From Nostocoides australiense Ben110 (GTDB lineage: Bacteria > Actinomycetota > Actinomycetes > Actinomycetales > Dermatophilaceae): 42,926 nt of DNA. The position numbers were made by a program, and so were the translations under genes. The notes below the pieces were generated by a model. The model was not told the DNA's origin. It saw only the letters and a program-made list of their open reading frames with translations, and did not search any database. The stretch is taken from assembly GCF_001050535.1 (NCBI RefSeq), contig NZ_HG764815.1, positions 1,755,864 through 1,798,789 on the forward strand. The letters are read 5' to 3'. Every line of letters starts with the position of its first letter. Within the stretch, counting starts at the first letter, position 1. Shown one piece after another: positions 31,948-40,657 of the stretch.

Positions 31948-32745
31948 TCAGGCGCGCTGGCGAATACGCAGCGCCCACGCCAGGGCAACGAGAGCCGCGG
32001 CCACGAGCGCCGTCCACGCCACCGGGGTCGAGCGCAGCTCTCCGGTGAACCGGGCCACCGCGATCCAGGCCAGTCCCCAGACCGCGGCCGTCGACAAGGC
32101 CGTGACGATCGCCTGACTGCTGAACCGCCGACCCAGGACGAAGACGATCGCCACCACGACCGCGAGCACGACGATCGTGAGGATCGTGGCCAGACGATCG
32201 TGCGGCTCCACCCCCGAGCCGACGAGGGCGGAGGCGATATTGGCGCACGTGGCCACGCAGATCCAGCCGAGGTATAGCCCGAACGTCACCGGCACCGCAA
32301 AGACTGAGGCCATGTCGATCTCGGCTGCCGCGAGCGCGAACCGGACGCGATCGAGGAGGATCCCGAGCGAAACCACGAGCCCCACCATGACCACGACGGA
32401 CACCCACACCCACCCAGCCTGCACCACCAACAGCCAGATCCCGTTGAGAGCAAGCGCCCACGCGGCCGGCACCCGCGTGGTCGACGCCAAGGGCGTCGCC
32501 GACCAACGCGGAAGCCATTGCCAGATGACGTACCCGAGCAGGCCCACATAGATCACGCTCCAGATCGAGAACGCCGGGCCGTGCGGCGCGATGAGGGTGG
32601 CGTGGTCGGAGAACAGTCCGCGGGACTGTTGTGACACCCCATCGCCGAGGATTCCCATGCCGACAGCGGTGCCCACCGCCCACACAACGGCGGCAAGGGA
32701 GACAAGAATCTGGCTTCGGCGCTGATCGGCAACGGCTGTCGACAT
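31948..32745 (-). CDS. TspO/MBR-related membrane protein
   Basis: The 265-residue protein has about seven hydrophobic helices. Features include IAPHGPAFSIWSVIYVGLLG (the T-P-x-x-x-x-F/I-W-x-x-I-Y element of tryptophan-rich sensory proteins), WALALNGIWLLVVQAGWVWV and VPVTFGLYLGWICVATCANI (W-x-x-V/A-T-x-x-N). Normal TspO has five helices in 155-170 residues; this longer form is typical of a larger bacterial tryptophan-rich family of unknown ligand, possibly tetrapyrrole- or lipid-related. ATG 32745 has no strong Shine-Dalgarno. Divergent from the LacI gene. Confidence 0.82.
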   Translation of the reverse strand: MSTAVADQRRSQILVSLAAVVWAVGTAVGMGILGDGVSQQSRGLFSDHATLIAPHGPAFSIWSVIYVGLLGYVIWQWLPRWSATPLASTTRVPAAWALALNGIWLLVVQAGWVWVSVVVMVGLVVSLGILLDRVRFALAAAEIDMASVFAVPVTFGLYLGWICVATCANIASALVGSGVEPHDRLATILTIVVLAVVVAIVFVLGRRFSSQAIVTALSTAAVWGLAWIAVARFTGELRSTPVAWTALVAAALVALAWALRIRQRA

Positions 32746-32913
32746 GCCGTGAACCGTATGCGGTGGATCGCGACAGAACGCCCGGGGTGATCGGCCAGTT
32801 CACGGCTGCTCGTGTGCGCGAACGTTGGAGAGTCAGCCGATGCCCCGCATGGCCGCCCCCACCGCGCTGCGCACCGGACGCCGAAGCGCAACAACACCGA
32901 GGGCGGTGCACGT

Positions 32914-34023
32914 GTGCCTACGATCGTCCTCGTGACCACCAGACCCGTGCGCGCCGCAGACGTGGCCAAGCGCGCCGGCGTCTCGGTGACGACCGTTTCC
33001 TTCGTTTTCGGCGGCAAGGCCCGGGGCAACGTCAGCGCAGCGACCCAGGAGCGCATCCTGCAGGTCGCCGACGAACTCGGGTACCGCCCCAACAAGCTGG
33101 CGCAGAGCCTGCGCCACAGTCGCACCCATACGATCGCCCTGCTCACCGATGGCATCGCGTCCTCGCCCTTCGCCGGCCGCCTGCTCGCCGCGGCCGAGCA
33201 GCGCGCCAGCGAGCTTGGGCAGGCGTTGCTGTTGCGCGACACCCATTTTCGTTCCGAGCGTGATCAGGAAGCCCTGGACGACTTCGCGTCTCGCCGGGTC
33301 GATGCGGTGGTCTACGCGACGATGGGCCTACAACGGCTTGTGGACCTGCCCACCACACCTCTGCCCCTGGTTCTCGCCAACTGCTTCCAGGAGCCGGCCC
33401 GGCATCCGAGCGCGATTCCCGACGAGGTCGCCGTCGGCCAAGCGGCCGCGCGCCTGCTGACGTCGACAGGTCACAGGCACATCGTCATGCTCTCCGGACC
33501 GGGGAGGCCAGGTCACGGGACCAGGGTCGTCGATGTCGCCGCAGCCCGGCGCGCTCGCGGGTTCCGGGCGGGATTGCGTTCGACTGGGGTCGCGAGAGCG
33601 GCCGGCGAGGTTCGTGTTTGCGGTTGGACCATCGGGGACGGCTATCGCGGCGCCGTCGCTGTGCTCACCGCCGATGGAGATCGGCTTGCTGCCGCATCCG
33701 ATCGCCCGACCTCGATCTTCGCCGTCAACGACCGCGTTGCCACGGGCGCTCTCCTTGCCGCCTTGCGGCTCGGCGTGCGCGTGCCCCACGAACTCTCGAT
33801 AGTCGGAGTCGACGATCAGGAGGAACTGGCGGATCAGACCGTCCCGGCGCTGACGACCTACAGGCTGCCGCACGAGGCGCTCGGAACATGGGCCGTGGAT
33901 ACGGCACTCGACATGATCACCCGTCGGCGACGGACAGCCGCGGACCCCGCGGTGGATGCTCCTCGCCTGTTTCCGTTTGAGCTTATCGAGAGGGACACCG
34001 TGGCACCGCCGCCCGCCACCTAA
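32914..34023 (+). CDS. LacI-family transcriptional regulator of the sugar locus
   Basis: GTG 32914 sits about 7 nt after GAGGGCGG; GTG 32932 is the alternative. The HTH reads VRAADVAKRAGVSVTTVSFV then FGGKARGNVSAATQERI and LQVADELGYRPNKLAQSLR, the LacI/PurR pattern, with the hinge helix around NKLAQSLR. The ligand domain follows (HTIALLTDGIASSPFAG; later TSIFAVNDRVATGALLAALR). About 369 residues is slightly longer than the family norm. It is convergent with GH32 and the two permease and binding protein genes, and the perfect palindrome at 38661-38674 upstream of the binding-protein gene is its likely operator, so it should repress the operon in the absence of sugar. Confidence 0.93.
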   Translation: MPTIVLVTTRPVRAADVAKRAGVSVTTVSFVFGGKARGNVSAATQERILQVADELGYRPNKLAQSLRHSRTHTIALLTDGIASSPFAGRLLAAAEQRASELGQALLLRDTHFRSERDQEALDDFASRRVDAVVYATMGLQRLVDLPTTPLPLVLANCFQEPARHPSAIPDEVAVGQAAARLLTSTGHRHIVMLSGPGRPGHGTRVVDVAAARRARGFRAGLRSTGVARAAGEVRVCGWTIGDGYRGAVAVLTADGDRLAAASDRPTSIFAVNDRVATGALLAALRLGVRVPHELSIVGVDDQEELADQTVPALTTYRLPHEALGTWAVDTALDMITRRRRTAADPAVDAPRLFPFELIERDTVAPPPAT

Positions 34024-34037
34024 GTGCGCGGGCGGCG
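34007..34037. terminator. Hairpin over the LacI stop, convergent with GH32
   Basis: CGCCGCCCGC (34007-34016) pairs with GCGGGCGGCG (34028-34037) with an 11-nt loop containing the TAA stop. It lies 8 nt before the end of the GH32 gene, so it can end both transcripts. Confidence 0.6.
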
Positions 34038-34044
34038 TGCCTTC

Positions 34045-35292
34045 TCAGGACATCGAGATCGTCAGCACGGGCCGAATGTGCGGGCGGCCGCTGCTGATGC
34101 GCCAAGTGCCGGGATCGGCGCGCAGGGTGCGGGGCATCCCCGTCTCGGGGTAAACCTCGACAACGCCGGCGTCGATCCACGCGCGGTCGCCGGGGTGGAC
34201 CACCACCGTGCGGATTTCGTTGTCGAGCGACCCGGCGAGTTCAACTGTGGCAGCGGATGTTTCGACCAGACAGTGCTCGGGGAGCGATCCATCGCCGGTC
34301 GCGTCGACGTAATCCCCTAGCTGAAGGCTCGCCAGTGCCTCGTCGGACTGGACGACCACCCCGCCGTCCCGCAGTGCCAGGCGGCGTGGCAGAGAGAGGC
34401 ATCCGGCGACTTTGTGCGTCTCCTGCGGCAGGCCGTCTTGTCGCACCCACCCGATCATGAGCGCACCGGGGCCCTGGGGGTCGGCGACGAGCTGGGGTGC
34501 GTAGTAGGAATCACCGAGGTCGAGCAGGCTCGCCGCGTCCGGCCAGACCGCGACGAAACGCGGCACACCGGCGTCATCGACGACCTGCCCGACGATGCTG
34601 AGCACGTCGCCCAGGACGCCGTCCAGTTGCAGCGAGACCACGAGAACGGCTGCGTCCTCGGTGAGCAACAGCTGCGGGCATTCCCAGATGTCGGCCGCAT
34701 AGCGGTCATCGGCCTCCGGCTCCGGGCCTGTATAGAAGAGCCCTGCGTAGGTCCACGAGAGCGGGTCGTCGGCTCCATAGATGAGCAATGCCGGCGCGCC
34801 CGACTCGAGTCCGGCCCCGGTCAGGGCCCATCGACGCCCGCCCCAGACGAAGACGAAAGGGTCCCGCATGATCCGGACCCCGTCAGTCGTGGGGGTCCGT
34901 GCGACGATCTCGGGCTTGCTCCACCGGTCGAGATCGTCCGACCCCCACCGCAGCAGTGTGGTGGTCTGCAGGCCTTCGTCGACCACTCCGGAATACGCGA
35001 CGGCCGGTCTCTGCAAGCCCGGGACGAAAACGCCTGTCCAGCAGCCGAAGCGATCGGGCCCCTCGGGTGTCGGGCCGAACGCGATGGGATGCTCGCGCCA
35101 GTGGATCAGGTCGGCCGAACTCGCGTGGCCCCACTCGATGAGGTGGTGGAAGGGGCCGCCGCTGTGGTGCTGGAAGAAGACGTGCCAGCGCCCGTCGTGA
35201 TACGTCATCCCGTTCGGGTCGTTGACCCAGCCGCGCGCGGGACGCAAGTGATAGACGGGCAGGACCTGATCGTCCGCGTTCGGGTGGGTCAT
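34045..35292 (-). CDS. Glycoside hydrolase family 32 (fructosidase/sucrose-6-phosphate hydrolase-like)
   Basis: ATG 35292 after GAGGTCACGC starts MTHPNADDQVLPVYHLRPAR, then GWVNDPNGMTYHDGRWHVFF with the W-x-N-D-P-N-G nucleophile Asp. VRIMRDPFVF contains the conserved R-D-P, and DIWECPQLLL the E-C acid/base Glu. About 415 residues. No signal peptide, so it is cytosolic and acts on an imported fructose-containing sugar or fructo-oligosaccharide, cleaving beta-fructosyl bonds. The last 60 residues form the C-terminal beta-sandwich. It is the last gene of the binding-protein/permease operon, 8 nt after the second permease. Confidence 0.95.
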   Translation of the reverse strand: MTHPNADDQVLPVYHLRPARGWVNDPNGMTYHDGRWHVFFQHHSGGPFHHLIEWGHASSADLIHWREHPIAFGPTPEGPDRFGCWTGVFVPGLQRPAVAYSGVVDEGLQTTTLLRWGSDDLDRWSKPEIVARTPTTDGVRIMRDPFVFVWGGRRWALTGAGLESGAPALLIYGADDPLSWTYAGLFYTGPEPEADDRYAADIWECPQLLLTEDAAVLVVSLQLDGVLGDVLSIVGQVVDDAGVPRFVAVWPDAASLLDLGDSYYAPQLVADPQGPGALMIGWVRQDGLPQETHKVAGCLSLPRRLALRDGGVVVQSDEALASLQLGDYVDATGDGSLPEHCLVETSAATVELAGSLDNEIRTVVVHPGDRAWIDAGVVEVYPETGMPRTLRADPGTWRISSGRPHIRPVLTISMS

Positions 35293-35300
35293 GCGTGACC

Positions 35301-36194
35301 TCAACGGTGGCTGCCGGCGGTGAGGCCTTCGCGCAGGGTGCGCTGACCGAACATGAACACGCCGAGCGCCGGGATCATCGAGATCACGACACCGGCGAGG
35401 ACGGTCGCCACGCTACCGGTGCCCATGTTGCCCTGTAGCGAGACCAGGCCGAGCGGCAAGGTGAAGTTCTCCTCGCTGATCGTCATGATCAGCGGCCGGA
35501 AGAACTCGTTCCAGTGGTAGTTGAAAGCCAGGATCCCGACGATCGCCATGCCTGGGGTCGCCAGCGGGGCGAAGATCGAGAAGAAGGTGCGCCAAGGCCC
35601 GGCCCCGTCGATCTGGGCCGCTTCGGAGAGTTCGTCGGGCAGGCCGAGGAAGTACTGGCGCATGAGGAAGGTGCCGAAGGCCGTCGGGATAGCCGGGAGA
35701 ATCAGGGCAAGCAGCGTGTCGGACAGGCCCATGCCGCGGATCAGCATGAACACCGGGACGATCGTCACCTGCATCGGCACCATCATCGTTGCCAGCACGA
35801 TGGCGAAAAGCGCATTACGGCCGCGGAAGTCGACCTTGGCGAAGACATAGCCGGCCATCGCCGCGGTGATCATCTGCCCTATCGCGCACGCCGCGGTGAC
35901 CAGGACGCTGTTGAGGATGAGCAGTTTCATGTCGACCTGCTCGAAGACCTCTCGGTAGGAGCCGAAGTCGAGGCTGGACGGGATGAGATTCGCTGAGGCA
36001 CCGAGGGATTCGGTGACCGGACGCAGGGATGTCGAGATCGTCCAGAGCACCGGCCCGAGAGTGAGCAGGGTGCCGATCAGGAGGATGAAGTACTTGCCCA
36101 GCTTCGAGGGGGCATACCAGGCGTGGTGCGGTATGCCGGGGGTCCGGCTTGCCTTGCTGCTCGCGCTTTCGACGGCGGTGGTTTTCGTAGTCAT
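35301..36194 (-). CDS. Carbohydrate ABC transporter permease (MalG type)
   Basis: ATG 36194 is 6 nt behind GAGGTG; the GTG at 36203 is less suitable. The 297 residues have six hydrophobic helices and the EAA motif ELSEAAQIDGAGPWRTFFSI followed by FAPLATPG, the loop that contacts the ATPase. N-terminal GKYFILLIGTLLTLGPVLWT is the first helix of MalG-type subunits. The ATPase is not in the operon; actinobacteria often share one (MsiK-like). It should form the pore with the MalF-type permease next to it. Confidence 0.94.
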   Translation of the reverse strand: MTTKTTAVESASSKASRTPGIPHHAWYAPSKLGKYFILLIGTLLTLGPVLWTISTSLRPVTESLGASANLIPSSLDFGSYREVFEQVDMKLLILNSVLVTAACAIGQMITAAMAGYVFAKVDFRGRNALFAIVLATMMVPMQVTIVPVFMLIRGMGLSDTLLALILPAIPTAFGTFLMRQYFLGLPDELSEAAQIDGAGPWRTFFSIFAPLATPGMAIVGILAFNYHWNEFFRPLIMTISEENFTLPLGLVSLQGNMGTGSVATVLAGVVISMIPALGVFMFGQRTLREGLTAGSHR

Positions 36195-36204
36195 CGTGGT
36201 CACC

Positions 36205-37158
36205 TCAGCTGTAGAAGACGAAGCGGCGAGAGAGACGGAACTGCAGCGCGGTGACGAGCATGATGAGCACGGTCAGCACGATGCCGATGGCCGAGGCGCG
36301 GCCGAATCTCAGCTGCTGGAAGGCGGATTCGTAGATCACCATCACCGCGGTCCGGGTCGCATCGCCCGGTCCGCCCCTGGTGATGACATAGGGCTGGTCG
36401 AAGATCTGCAGTGCGGCGATGATCGCCATGACCGAGGCCACGAGCATCGTCGGGCTGATCAGCGGCAAGGTGATCTGCCAGAACTGGCGCCAACCGCTCG
36501 CGCCATCCATCGAACTGGCCTCGTAGACCTCCTTGGGCACCGACGCCAGGCCGCCGAGGAAGAGCAGGAAGGAGAAGCCGAAGTTCTGCCAGACGTAGAC
36601 CAGGACGATCATGACGATCGCGCCGGTCTCGGAGTTCAGCCAGGGGACGGCGGGTATGCCGACCTTTCCCAGAAAGTGATTGACCAGGCCGAAGTTCTGG
36701 TTGAACAGGTAGCTCATCATGATGGACACGCTCGCCGCGGACAGGATCAGCGGGAAGAAGAACACCGAGCGGAAGAAGCTGCGCATGAAGTTCGGCATCT
36801 TGGACTGCACGAGCACCGCGAGTCCGAGGGCCACGGCCAGCTGCAAGGTGACCGCGGCGATGACGAAGAGGATCGTGTTGAGGAAGCTCACCCGCACCGT
36901 CGGATCGGTGGCGATATCGGTGAAGTTGGCCAGCCCGACGAACTTGGGGTTGCTGATGATGTCCCACTCGAAGAAGGCGAGGACGAAGGAGGCGATGATC
37001 GGTATCACGGTGAACAACCCGATGCCGATCACCGTCGGGGCGAGGAAGAGGGTTGCGAACCAGCGGCTCTGCTTGCGGCGGCGCCTGGTGTCCTGTTCGG
37101 CCTGGTCCAGCTCGATGGCCTGGGACATCACGGGTTCGACGGGTGCTGCAGACATCAT
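36205..37158 (-). CDS. Carbohydrate ABC transporter permease (MalF/UgpA type)
   Basis: Start ATG 37158 overlaps the stop of the binding protein (ATGA), with an adjacent ATG at 37155 slightly better placed behind GGGAGG. The 317 residues begin with a charged segment, then WFATLFLAPTVIGIGLFTVI, and include the EAA loop VPKEVYEASSMDGASGWRQF. Six helices are visible. It ends FRLSRRFVFYS, the typical end of this subunit. It sits between the binding protein and MalG-type genes and gives substrate specificity together with them. Overlap and tight spacing show one operon. Confidence 0.95.
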   Translation of the reverse strand: MMSAAPVEPVMSQAIELDQAEQDTRRRRKQSRWFATLFLAPTVIGIGLFTVIPIIASFVLAFFEWDIISNPKFVGLANFTDIATDPTVRVSFLNTILFVIAAVTLQLAVALGLAVLVQSKMPNFMRSFFRSVFFFPLILSAASVSIMMSYLFNQNFGLVNHFLGKVGIPAVPWLNSETGAIVMIVLVYVWQNFGFSFLLFLGGLASVPKEVYEASSMDGASGWRQFWQITLPLISPTMLVASVMAIIAALQIFDQPYVITRGGPGDATRTAVMVIYESAFQQLRFGRASAIGIVLTVLIMLVTALQFRLSRRFVFYS

Positions 37159-38549
37159 GACCTCCCGAGAGCAAGAGTGAGATCGCGGTCCAGGGTTTGC
37201 AGGTTGCCGCGCAGGCCCTGCCGGCTACCCGCGGTGACCGCGCCGAGGACGTTCTTGATCAGGGCCGTATCGACGGCCGCCTGCTGTGGTGGGGCCGGGA
37301 TGGGAGAAGCGCCGACCTTGTCGAGGGTGTCGTAGAAGACCTGCCAGTGCTGCGGGCCCTTTCCGGCATACAACTGGGCGTTGCACATCGAGCGACGGGT
37401 GGGGGTGGTGTTCGGCGTGGGGAACGCGAGGTGCATGCCCTCGCGGGAGGTGCAGAACTTCACCCACTCCCACGCCTCGTCCTTGCGTTTGGACGTGCGC
37501 ATGATCGCGTAGCCGGCCGCGCCGAGCTGGTGATGCTGGGAAGCCCACTTCGGGAAGAACTGGACGTCGAAGTCGTTCTCCTTCATTCCGGCTTCGCTCA
37601 GGCCCTGGACCCAAAAGCCGCCCGCCGGCGTCATACCGATGCTGCCGCCGGCGAACTGGGCCACCAGTTCGTTCCCGCCCCCTTGTGCTGGGCTGGTGCC
37701 GAGGCCCTCGGAGACCAGCGTGCGGAGGAACTCGAAGGACTCCTCCACTTTGGGGTCGAGCGCGTTGCTCTCCTCCCACAGGTAGCCGCCGGATCGACCG
37801 GCCGCCGCCGGGTCGTCGGCGTAGAAGGTCGACCACAGCCAGTCGCCGCCCGCCGCCTTGGTCTCCTTGAGGAAGCTCGTGTCGTTGATATACAGCCAAG
37901 GGACGCAACCGCCCCACAGCCGGTTGGTCCAGTAGAACGGGACGAAGGGCGCGTCATTGCCCTGCCGCAGCTGGCGCGCGATGCGCAGGAAGTCGTCGGT
38001 GGTCCAGGTGTCCGCCGGACGGTCGACGCCCGCCTTCTCGAAGGTGCCGGTGTTGTAGTAAATGTTGGCGGCGTTGAAGTCGATAGGTAGCTGATAGAGG
38101 TTGCCCTTGTACATGAAGGCTTCGACAAGGCTCGGGTGGACGTCGTCGAAGTAGTCCTGCATGACGTCCTTGTCGCGCTGGACGTAGGTGTCCAACGGTT
38201 CAGCGAGCCGATCGGCGAAAAGCTGTGCGCCCTCGGTCGCGACGACGCACACGTCCGGTGGAGTGCCGGCCGCGACCATCGTCAGGATCTTGGCGAAGAA
38301 GTTGGACCAGTCCTGGCCCTGGACCGCCTGGATCCGCACCTTGATATCGGGATGGATCTGCCGGAAAGCCGTGACGAGGTTCTGCCGTGCCTCGGCGTCC
38401 TGGTTGGTCCCGAGGATCGCCACTGTCAACGCGTCGTCGCCCCGTCCGGGGATGTCGGTGGCGAACAACCGAGGGATGTTCGCGCCGAACAGACCCGCCG
38501 CGGCCAGGCCGCCCGCGCCGAGCACGGCGCGGCGACTGAGATCGCTCAT
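37155..38549 (-). CDS. Sugar-binding ABC transporter protein with Tat-type signal
   Basis: ATG 38549 follows AGGAGG. The N-terminus MSDLSRRAVLGAGGLAAAGL has the twin-arginine motif S-R-R-A-V-L before a hydrophobic stretch, so export is likely through Tat. The mature part is a family 1 solute-binding protein: VAILGTNQDAEARQNLVTAF, QDWSNFFAKILTMVAAGTPP-DVCVV, and LPIDFNAANIYYNTGTFEKA-GV. About 465 residues. It heads the operon of permease, permease and GH32, so it binds a fructose-containing saccharide. The promoter region contains the LacI-type palindrome (38661-38674) and 15-bp repeats (38595-38654). Confidence 0.94.
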   Translation of the reverse strand: MSDLSRRAVLGAGGLAAAGLFGANIPRLFATDIPGRGDDALTVAILGTNQDAEARQNLVTAFRQIHPDIKVRIQAVQGQDWSNFFAKILTMVAAGTPPDVCVVATEGAQLFADRLAEPLDTYVQRDKDVMQDYFDDVHPSLVEAFMYKGNLYQLPIDFNAANIYYNTGTFEKAGVDRPADTWTTDDFLRIARQLRQGNDAPFVPFYWTNRLWGGCVPWLYINDTSFLKETKAAGGDWLWSTFYADDPAAAGRSGGYLWEESNALDPKVEESFEFLRTLVSEGLGTSPAQGGGNELVAQFAGGSIGMTPAGGFWVQGLSEAGMKENDFDVQFFPKWASQHHQLGAAGYAIMRTSKRKDEAWEWVKFCTSREGMHLAFPTPNTTPTRRSMCNAQLYAGKGPQHWQVFYDTLDKVGASPIPAPPQQAAVDTALIKNVLGAVTAGSRQGLRGNLQTLDRDLTLALGRS

Positions 38550-38594
38550 GATGCCTCCTGCCAGGAGAGTGCCGGCGGCGTCGGTGCCACCGGT

Positions 38595-38654
38595 CTGGAT
38601 CGATGTCGTCAAGATCGACGCCGTCTGGATCGCTGTCGGCTGGATCGGCATCGT
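38595..38654. repeat. Four imperfect 15-bp tandem repeats in the sugar-operon leader
   Basis: Units CTGGATCGATGTCGT, CAAGATCGACGCCGT, CTGGATCGCTGTCGG and CTGGATCGGCATCGT run without gaps between operator and start codon. All share GATCG at positions 4-8 of the unit. They would be in the 5' leader of the transcript. Confidence 0.75.
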
Positions 38655-38660
38655 CGAGGA

Positions 38661-38674
38661 CTAAATCGATTTAG
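38661..38674. promoter_or_regulatory. LacI-family operator
   Basis: CTAAATCGATTTAG is a perfect 14-bp palindrome with the central CG typical of LacI/PurR sites. It lies about 110 bp upstream of the binding-protein start. Confidence 0.75.
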
Positions 38675-38826
38675 GTCAGAGTGCCAGAGAGATCAGCCGG
38701 TGTCAACGGCCTTGGGAAAGGCCGGCCGGGATTGAGCGGCTGCGGCGCGCCTCGCCCGGGGGTGTCGCATACTTGGTAGATGCACAGGGGGCGAATGGCC
38801 GCGAACGGCGAGAGGGTGAGCAACCC

Positions 38827-40239
38827 GTGAGGACACGGACGAAGGTACTGACCTGGGTGGGCATCGGAGTGCCGGTGCTGGTCGGCGCCGCGGGGGCGGC
38901 CTACGCGACCTACTATCACGACCGGGCTCTGCCCGGCAGCAGCGTGGTCGGCATCGACGTCGCCGGGCTGACCCGCGACGAGGTTGCAAATGCATTGCGC
39001 GCCAAGGCAGATGGCGTCGTCATCGACATTAAGCTCCCCGACGGGCACAAGCAGGCGTCGCTGGCCGACCTCGGCACCGCCGTCGATGTCGACGCCACCC
39101 TCGCCCGGGTGTTCTCCGCCAACGAGGACTGGTCGTCCTACGCCAAGGCACTGCGCGAATCCCGCCCGGTCGCCGTGGTCACCACCGCCGATCGCACCAA
39201 GCTCTCGGCGTTCCTCACCGACCTGGGTGAGTCGTATGCCCGTCGCCCCGTCGACGCCACGGTGAGCCTGGCGAAGAACAAGGAGTCCTTCACGGTCTCA
39301 CCCGGGGTTGCCGGCCGGTCCTTGGAAGCCACCGGCCTGGCGGACATCGCGGCGCAGGCGGCGGCCTCCCTGACGTCGTCGGCGGCGACGACCTCCCTGG
39401 TGGACCGGGAGCCTGAAGTCACCACCGCCGAGGCAAAGGCGTTGGCGGACAAGGCGAATGCCGTGGTGCAGACGGCCGCCGAGATGACCGCGGGCGAGCG
39501 GACCTTTGCGCCCAGCGAGGCGGAGAAGGCGAGCTGGGTCACTCTGCCCGCCGACGTGGCCGCCGCTCCCGAGGTGGACGCCGCCAAGGTCACCGCATGG
39601 GTTGCCGCGCAAGTGAAGTCGATCGACACCGCGCCGACGAGCGGGATGCGTTACCTGACGTCGACCGGCACGTTGCTGCGCGTGATCACACCCGCGTCGG
39701 ACGGGATCCAGGTCACCAATTCGGCGGCGGTCGCCAAGTCCCTCACCGCGGCGCTGGACGGCGGCAAGGACACCACTGCCACGGTCAAGACCAAGGTGCT
39801 GCCGGCGACCTGGACCGAGCGCACGCTGGCGGCGGGTGCCGAGAACCTCGCCTATCCGGCCGTCGCCGGCGAGAAGTGGGTCGACGTCAACCTGTCGGCG
39901 CACACCATGACGCCGTATGTCGGCGGCAAGGCCGCCGCCAGCACGGTCAAGATGGTTCACGGTGCCAAGGACACGCCGTCGGATGTCGGCACCTTCCACA
40001 TCTACATGAAGAACCCGCTCATGACGATGACCGGGCAGAACGCCGACGGCACCGACTACGAGACCCCCGACGTGCCGTGGTCGTCCTTCTACAACGGCGG
40101 GGAGGCATTGCACGGCGCCTACTGGCGCAAGACCTGGGGGTATGCCGCGTCGCACGGCTGCATCAACCTCCCGATCCCGACGGCGAAGTGGATCTACGAC
40201 TGGGCGCCGATCGGCACTCCCGTCGTCGTCCACAACTGA
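38827..40239 (+). CDS. L,D-transpeptidase (YkuD) with peptidoglycan-binding-like N-terminal domains
   Basis: GTG 38827 follows GGGTGAG. The 470-residue protein has an N-terminal membrane anchor (TKVLTWVGIGVPVLVGAAGA), two PG-binding/YoaR-like repeats (LPGSSVVGIDVAGLTRDEVA at about residue 40; similar fold after residue 180), and a C-terminal YkuD domain: YPAVAGEKWVDVNLSAHTMT, then HGAKDTPSDVGTFHIYM, and HGAYWRKTWGYAASHGCINL, where His-x-Gly-Cys is the catalytic Cys motif. It should crosslink peptidoglycan 3-3 outside the membrane. Stand-alone. It is intact and shows several GTATGCC motifs, like core genes of this region. Confidence 0.94.
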   Translation: MRTRTKVLTWVGIGVPVLVGAAGAAYATYYHDRALPGSSVVGIDVAGLTRDEVANALRAKADGVVIDIKLPDGHKQASLADLGTAVDVDATLARVFSANEDWSSYAKALRESRPVAVVTTADRTKLSAFLTDLGESYARRPVDATVSLAKNKESFTVSPGVAGRSLEATGLADIAAQAAASLTSSAATTSLVDREPEVTTAEAKALADKANAVVQTAAEMTAGERTFAPSEAEKASWVTLPADVAAAPEVDAAKVTAWVAAQVKSIDTAPTSGMRYLTSTGTLLRVITPASDGIQVTNSAAVAKSLTAALDGGKDTTATVKTKVLPATWTERTLAAGAENLAYPAVAGEKWVDVNLSAHTMTPYVGGKAAASTVKMVHGAKDTPSDVGTFHIYMKNPLMTMTGQNADGTDYETPDVPWSSFYNGGEALHGAYWRKTWGYAASHGCINLPIPTAKWIYDWAPIGTPVVVHN

Positions 40240-40293
40240 TCCCGCTCGTCCCTCTCGCCCCCGATCAGCGTTCACCTCGGTCATGCTCTGCGG

Positions 40294-40638
40294 ATGAGTG
40301 AGTATGAGGAGGCGCAGCCGACGCGCGCGGAGATCGATGCCCGCGAAGGCCCGGTCGTGCTGGCGTTCGGCACGAACTGGTGCGGTTATTGCCTTTCAGC
40401 AGAGCGATTCATCGCGCCGGCGTTCGACGCTCATCCCGAGGTGCCGCTGATCAAGACCGAGGACGGACGAGGCCGGCCGCTGGGTCGCTCGTTTCGAGTC
40501 AAGCTCTGGCCGACCTTGATCTTCCTGCGCGACGGCGCGGAAGTGGCCCGGGTCGTGCGGCCGACCAGCCGGCAGGTCATCGACGACGCGATGCACGTGC
40601 TCGTCGGCCCCGACGCAGCTGCGACCCCGACGCCATGA
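40294..40638 (+). CDS. Thioredoxin-like protein with CGYC active site
   Basis: ATG 40294 gives 114 residues. PVVLAFGTNWCGYCLSAERF has the thioredoxin W-C-x-x-C site (CGYC), VKLWPTLIFLRDGAEVARVV has the cis-Pro (W-P-T). About 110 residues is a minimal thioredoxin fold. No signal peptide, so cytosolic. Related to E. coli YbbN-like or DsbDgamma-like single domains often annotated only as thioredoxin family protein; partner unknown. Confidence 0.9.
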   Translation: MSEYEEAQPTRAEIDAREGPVVLAFGTNWCGYCLSAERFIAPAFDAHPEVPLIKTEDGRGRPLGRSFRVKLWPTLIFLRDGAEVARVVRPTSRQVIDDAMHVLVGPDAAATPTP

Positions 40639-40657
40639 TGGCCGCTTGAGGACATAG

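Noticed and set aside
31187-32911. 574-residue minus-strand frame across TspO-like and fadN-like genes
   Set aside because: Spans several real genes in other frames and an intergenic hairpin; composition unlike a protein.
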